Shown in pieces: positions 5,002 through 6,934 of a DNA stretch of 6,934 nt (position 1 is the first letter of the stretch; each line of letters begins with the position of its first letter). Below the pieces are notes generated by a model. That model did no database searches, was not told where the DNA came from, and saw only the letters and a list, made by a program, of their open reading frames with translations. Origin of the DNA: an uncultured Collinsella sp. (GTDB lineage: Bacteria > Actinomycetota > Coriobacteriia > Coriobacteriales > Coriobacteriaceae); assembly GCA_958348565.1 (NCBI GenBank), contig CATVZP010000101.1:1-6934 (forward strand). The letters are read 5' to 3'. A program made the position numbers and the translations under genes.

Positions 5002-5933
5002 TCTACGATTTCTACCCCGTCTTCCGACAGTTGGTTGGCATGGATGATGCGGTTGAGCTCGTCGAGGTATTGCTGCAAGAGGGGAGAGGGCTTGCGGTCG
5101 TCATGCATGATGTAGCCCACATGCATCGTCGGGGCGTCTGCCAGGGGGATCGAGGCCATGCCCCACTGCATTTCGCTGGAGAGTACGCCGGTCGACAGCG
5201 CATAGCCGTTCGAGGTGATAAGCAGGTTGGTGAGCGTCCCGCGGTCGGATACGCGGATATTGCGGTTGCAGGGAATATAGCTAAACGGTTCCTCGGCGTA
5301 ATAGAAGGAGTTCGAGGTGCCTTGCTCAAAGCTGTAGCGCGTATAGGGCGTGAGGTCGGCAAGGGACAGCTGCGAACGGCGTGCGAGCGGGTGGCGTTCG
5401 CTGACGAACACGTGGACTTTTGCATCAAAGAGGGGATGAAAGCTCGCTCGGGCATCGGTAAAGGCCTTCTGCAAGACACGGGTATTAAAGTCATCCAGAT
5501 AGAGGATGCCGATATCGCTGCGAAACGCGCGCACGTCGTCGATAATCTGCGCTGTGGTGGTCTCGCGCATGATGAACTCGAACTTGCTGTCGCGGCAGCG
5601 CTCGACTACGTTGACAAAGGCCTCGACCGAAAAGGCGTAGTGTTGGGCGGAAATGGCGAGGCGGGCTTGCGGGGTACCGCCGTCCTCGTAGCGGGCCTCG
5701 AGCATGTCGGCCTGCTCTACGACCTGGCGTGCATAACCCAAAAGCTCGGTGCCGTCGTTGGTGAGTGCAACACCGCGGCTGGAGCGCGTAAAGATTTCGA
5801 TATGAAGTTCCTGTTCCAGGCTTTTGACGGCATTGGAGATATTGGACTGTGCCGTATAGAGGCGCTGGGCTGCGGCGTTGATCGAACCGGACTCTGCCAC
5901 GGCGATCAAAAAGCGAAGCTGTTGGAGGGTCAT
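4995..5933 (-). CDS. LysR-type transcriptional regulator, probable regulator of metY
   Basis: This 312-residue protein has the LysR architecture. The N-terminal winged helix-turn-helix (1-60) includes LRFLIAVAESGSINAAAQRLYTAQSN with LxxFxxVAExGS-type spacing, then the SxAVKSLEQELHIEIFTRSSRGVALTNDG wing. A linker helix (about 62-85) and a two-lobed effector-binding domain (about 90-300) follow. Such proteins bind DNA as tetramers and respond to small metabolites. The gene is divergent from metY, and a palindrome of LysR-box form lies 20 bp upstream of its start, so regulation of metY and autoregulation are likely. In other bacteria CysB, MetR and CmbR relatives sense O-acetylserine, N-acetylserine or homocysteine; I infer a sulfur-related effector here but cannot name it. 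The ATG at 5933 has a distant AAAGGA (about 11 nt), so translation may be modest. Confidence 0.9.
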   Translation of the reverse strand: MTLQQLRFLIAVAESGSINAAAQRLYTAQSNISNAVKSLEQELHIEIFTRSSRGVALTNDGTELLGYARQVVEQADMLEARYEDGGTPQARLAISAQHYAFSVEAFVNVVERCRDSKFEFIMRETTTAQIIDDVRAFRSDIGILYLDDFNTRVLQKAFTDARASFHPLFDAKVHVFVSERHPLARRSQLSLADLTPYTRYSFEQGTSNSFYYAEEPFSYIPCNRNIRVSDRGTLTNLLITSNGYALSTGVLSSEMQWGMASIPLADAPTMHVGYIMHDDRKPSPLLQQYLDELNRIIHANQLSEDGVEIVDC

Positions 5934-5952
5934 CGGCGCCCGTCCTTTCGAG

Positions 5953-5975
5953 TGTTATCTATAAAACCGATAACA
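5953..5975. promoter_or_regulatory. Candidate LysR-type operator between the LysR gene and metY
   Basis: TGTTATC (5953-5959), nine intervening bases and GATAACA (5969-5975) form a perfect 7-9-7 palindrome, the interrupted dyad of T-N11-A type used as the recognition site by LysR regulators. Its centre (5964) lies about 66 bp upstream of the predicted metY start at about 6030, the usual location of the high-affinity site on activated promoters. It also lies just upstream of the LysR coding start, fitting autorepression. Confidence 0.65.
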
Positions 5976-5994
5976 GGTTAGCGCTTTTAAGTGA

Positions 5995-6023
5995 TTGACC
6001 GAGGAAAACAATGCTCGTACTAT
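5995..6023 (+). promoter_or_regulatory. metY promoter (-35 TTGACC, -10 TACTAT)
   Basis: TTGACC (5995-6000) matches the housekeeping -35 at five of six positions. TACTAT (6018-6023) matches the -10 at four of six. The spacer is exactly 17 nt. Initiation is predicted near 6029-6031, leaving an untranslated leader of about 177 nt before metY. This is the best-formed promoter in the window. Confidence 0.7.
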
Positions 6024-6091
6024 TCAAAACACACAAAGACGGTAGGTAATTAAGCCAACTACGGAACCGGGATGCGAAAGGAGGCCCGCAT

Positions 6092-6145
6092 ATGAATTGC
6101 TTACCAAGACGAATGCCGGGCTCCTGTTTGCGTCCGTCGGCGTGA
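6092..6145 (+). CDS. Leader peptide uORF upstream of metY (17 residues, two Cys and two Met)
   Basis: The ATG at 6092 follows AAAGGAGG (6077-6084) with 7-nt spacing, one of the best SD sites in the window, and encodes MNCLPRRMPGSCLRPSA before TGA at 6143-6145. Cys3, Met8 and Cys12 fit a gene for a sulfur-assimilation enzyme: sparse charged Cys- or Met-tRNA would slow the ribosome here. Codons 4-7 are TTA, CCA, AGA and CGA, all A/T-ended and rare in this GC-rich setting. Codons 2-5 also form one side of the basal leader stem (6095-6105), so translation and folding are mutually exclusive. The ORF ends 61 nt before metY. Cysteine-responsive uORFs are known in other Actinomycetota, such as mycobacterial sulfur operons. 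I infer a similar role but the sequence match is only functional. It may also be chance, since short ORFs are common. Confidence 0.55.
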   Translation: MNCLPRRMPGSCLRPSA

Positions 6146-6157
6146 TCAGGAGACAGC

Positions 6158-6190
6158 CACTTACTTCTCTTACTCTTATTACTTTTATTC
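6158..6190 (+). promoter_or_regulatory. Pyrimidine-rich G-free tract before metY, possible Rho loading site
   Basis: Between the uORF and the metY SD, 6157-6190 contain no G and are about three-quarters C or T. TTACT recurs at 6161, 6170 and 6179, a 9-nt period (TTACTTCTC, TTACTCTTA, TTACTTTTA). C-rich, G-poor, unstructured RNA is the type of sequence recognised by Rho. It is exposed if the upstream ORF is not translated, which makes translation-dependent Rho termination possible. Alternatively it only keeps the metY start unstructured. Confidence 0.35.
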
Positions 6191-6206
6191 GATCAAGGAG
6201 ATCATC

Positions 6207-6934
6207 ATGAGCCAGTTCATCAACAACCCCGAGCACACCTTTGGTTTCGATACCCTGCAGCTGCACGTTGGCCAGGAGAGCGCCGATCCTGCATCCGACT
6301 CCCGCGCCGTGCCTATCTACCAGACCACGAGCTATGTGTTCCGCAACTCCCAGCACGCCGCCGACCGCTTTGGTCTTGCCGACGCCGGTAACATCTACGG
6401 CCGTCTGACCAACTCCACCCAGGGCGTCTTCGAGGACCGTATCGCCGCCCTCGAGGGTGGCGTGGCAGGTCTTGCCGTCGCCTCCGGTGCTGCTGCCATC
6501 ACCTATACCCTGCAGGCTCTTGCCCAGGCCGGTGACCACGTGGTGGCTCAGAAGACCATCTACGGTGGCTCCTACAACCTGCTGGAGCATACGCTCTCCC
6601 AGTTTGGCGTCGAGACCACGTTTGTCGATGCCCATAACCTTGAAGAGGTCGAGGGTGCCATCAAGGACAACACCACGGTCATCTATCTCGAGACGCTCGG
6701 CAACCCCAACTCCGACATCCCCAACATCGACGCCATCTCCGAGATCGCCAAGAAGCACGGTCTGCCGGTTGTCGTCGACAACACCTTCGGCACCCCGTAT
6801 CTGTTCCGTCCGCTGGAGCATGGTGCCAATATCGTCGCCCACTCCGCAACCAAGTTCATCGGCGGCCACGGCACCTCGCTGGGCGGTGTGATCGTCGACG
6901 GCGGTAACTTCGATTGGAAGGCGAGCGGCAAGTA
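6207..6934 (+). CDS. metY: O-acetylhomoserine sulfhydrylase (PLP-dependent Cys/Met metabolism family), 3' truncated by window end
   Basis: The visible 242 residues belong to the Cys/Met metabolism PLP enzyme family (usual length about 430). Such enzymes convert O-acetylhomoserine plus sulfide to homocysteine, feeding methionine synthesis in the cytosol. The N-terminus FGFDTLQLHVGQESADPASDS (12-32) and AVPIYQTTSYVF (34-45) favour MetY over MetB/MetC. NIYGRLTNSTQGVFEDRIAALEGG (62-85) holds the phosphate-binding Tyr64/Arg66 from the partner subunit. VVVDNTFGTPYLFRPLEHGANIVAHSATKFIGGHGTS contains Asp191, which pairs with the PLP ring nitrogen, and Lys216, the Schiff-base lysine. The ATG at 6207 has AAGGAG 6 nt upstream. 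Codon use is more biased to C/G-ended codons than its neighbours, suggesting strong expression. The reading frame is open at the window end. A divergent LysR gene and a structured leader control it. Confidence 0.93.
   Translation, partial: MSQFINNPEHTFGFDTLQLHVGQESADPASDSRAVPIYQTTSYVFRNSQHAADRFGLADAGNIYGRLTNSTQGVFEDRIAALEGGVAGLAVASGAAAITYTLQALAQAGDHVVAQKTIYGGSYNLLEHTLSQFGVETTFVDAHNLEEVEGAIKDNTTVIYLETLGNPNSDIPNIDAISEIAKKHGLPVVVDNTFGTPYLFRPLEHGANIVAHSATKFIGGHGTSLGGVIVDGGNFDWKASGK

Larger units (their letters stand above)
6030..6206 (+). promoter_or_regulatory. Structured metY leader, candidate attenuator or riboregulator
   Basis: The predicted 177-nt leader contains several ordered elements. 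A basal stem pairs 6041-6051 with 6095-6105: 11 bp including two G-U pairs, enclosing a 43-nt domain with competing inner helices (CGGG 6068-6071 with CCCG 6085-6088, or ATGCG 6072-6076 with CGCAT 6087-6091). A uORF occupies 6092-6145. CTCCTG (6121-6126) pairs with CAGGAG (6147-6152). A tract without G spans 6158-6190. The metY SD AAGGAG is at 6195-6200. I do not recognise a SAM-I/S-box, SAM-IV, cobalamin, c-di-GMP or T-box consensus. The uORF and alternative pairings favour peptide-based sensing of cysteine or methionine, but a ligand-binding aptamer in 6041-6105 is not excluded. Confidence 0.55.

Noticed and set aside
5031..5981. 316-codon plus-strand ORF antisense to the LysR gene
   Set aside because: No recognisable domain, while the complement is a full-length LysR protein with a clear helix-turn-helix.
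6118..6187. Intrinsic terminator in the metY leader from the CTCCTG/CAGGAG hairpin and the T-rich region
   Set aside because: The stem is only 6 bp and the T-rich part is interrupted and about 30 nt away, so it does not form stem plus U-tract.
6030..6206. SAM-I (S-box) or T-box riboswitch in the metY leader
   Set aside because: Neither the S-box core sequences nor the T-box TGGNACC-type sequence is present. The leader is reported as unrecognised structure instead.
6024..6869. 281-codon minus-strand ORF antisense to metY
   Set aside because: Gly/Val/Asp-rich mirror of a high-GC gene. The plus strand has the PLP lysine motif and a good SD.

Overview
The window looks like chromosome from a high-GC Gram-positive bacterium. 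Codon third positions are rich in G and C, Shine-Dalgarno (SD) sites are strong, and the gene set and protein style resemble Coriobacteriia such as Collinsella (Actinomycetota). That assignment is an inference from general familiarity, not from a search. I see no phage, insertion sequence, CRISPR, rRNA or tRNA genes.

Layout. 1-320 (minus) is the 5' part of a peptidase M19 (membrane dipeptidase) gene cut by the window edge. It diverges across a 120-bp promoter region from a plus-strand group: a SlyD-type FKBP peptidyl-prolyl isomerase (441-869), a UreE-like nickel chaperone (873-1451) that starts 3 nt after it, and, after a strongly structured 82-nt gap, a Cof-type HAD phosphatase (1534-2331). 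The HAD gene converges on a PerR/Fur-family repressor gene (2409-2789, minus). The space between the two is one 83-bp imperfect palindrome whose outermost three bases form both stop codons. Further minus-strand genes follow: an N-terminally extended acylphosphatase (2851-3261), coupled to a Gfo/Idh/MocA oxidoreductase (3264-4370), then ribonuclease HI (4446-4931, GTG start) and a LysR-type regulator (4995-5933). The LysR gene diverges from metY (6207-6934, truncated by the window end), which encodes O-acetylhomoserine sulfhydrylase.

The richest region is the 273-bp LysR/metY intergenic segment. It holds a 7-9-7 palindrome of LysR-box type, a good promoter (TTGACC, 17 nt, TACTAT) placed so that the palindrome is centred near -66, and a predicted leader of about 177 nt. 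The leader contains a stem-loop domain and a 17-codon upstream ORF behind a near-perfect SD (AAAGGAGG). The encoded peptide, MNCLPRRMPGSCLRPSA, contains two Cys and two Met. A CTCCT segment inside this ORF can pair with three alternative purine-rich partners: the uORF's own SD, a downstream CAGGAG, and the metY SD. A G-free pyrimidine tract with a 9-nt period follows. Together these suggest that sulfur amino acid synthesis is controlled both at initiation by the LysR protein and by a cysteine/methionine-sensing translational or Rho-dependent attenuator in the leader.

The SlyD/UreE pair suggests nickel handling without urease genes in view. The PerR-like repressor has the complete PerR regulatory metal ligand set but an Arg at the position that distinguishes PerR-box from Fur-box recognition.
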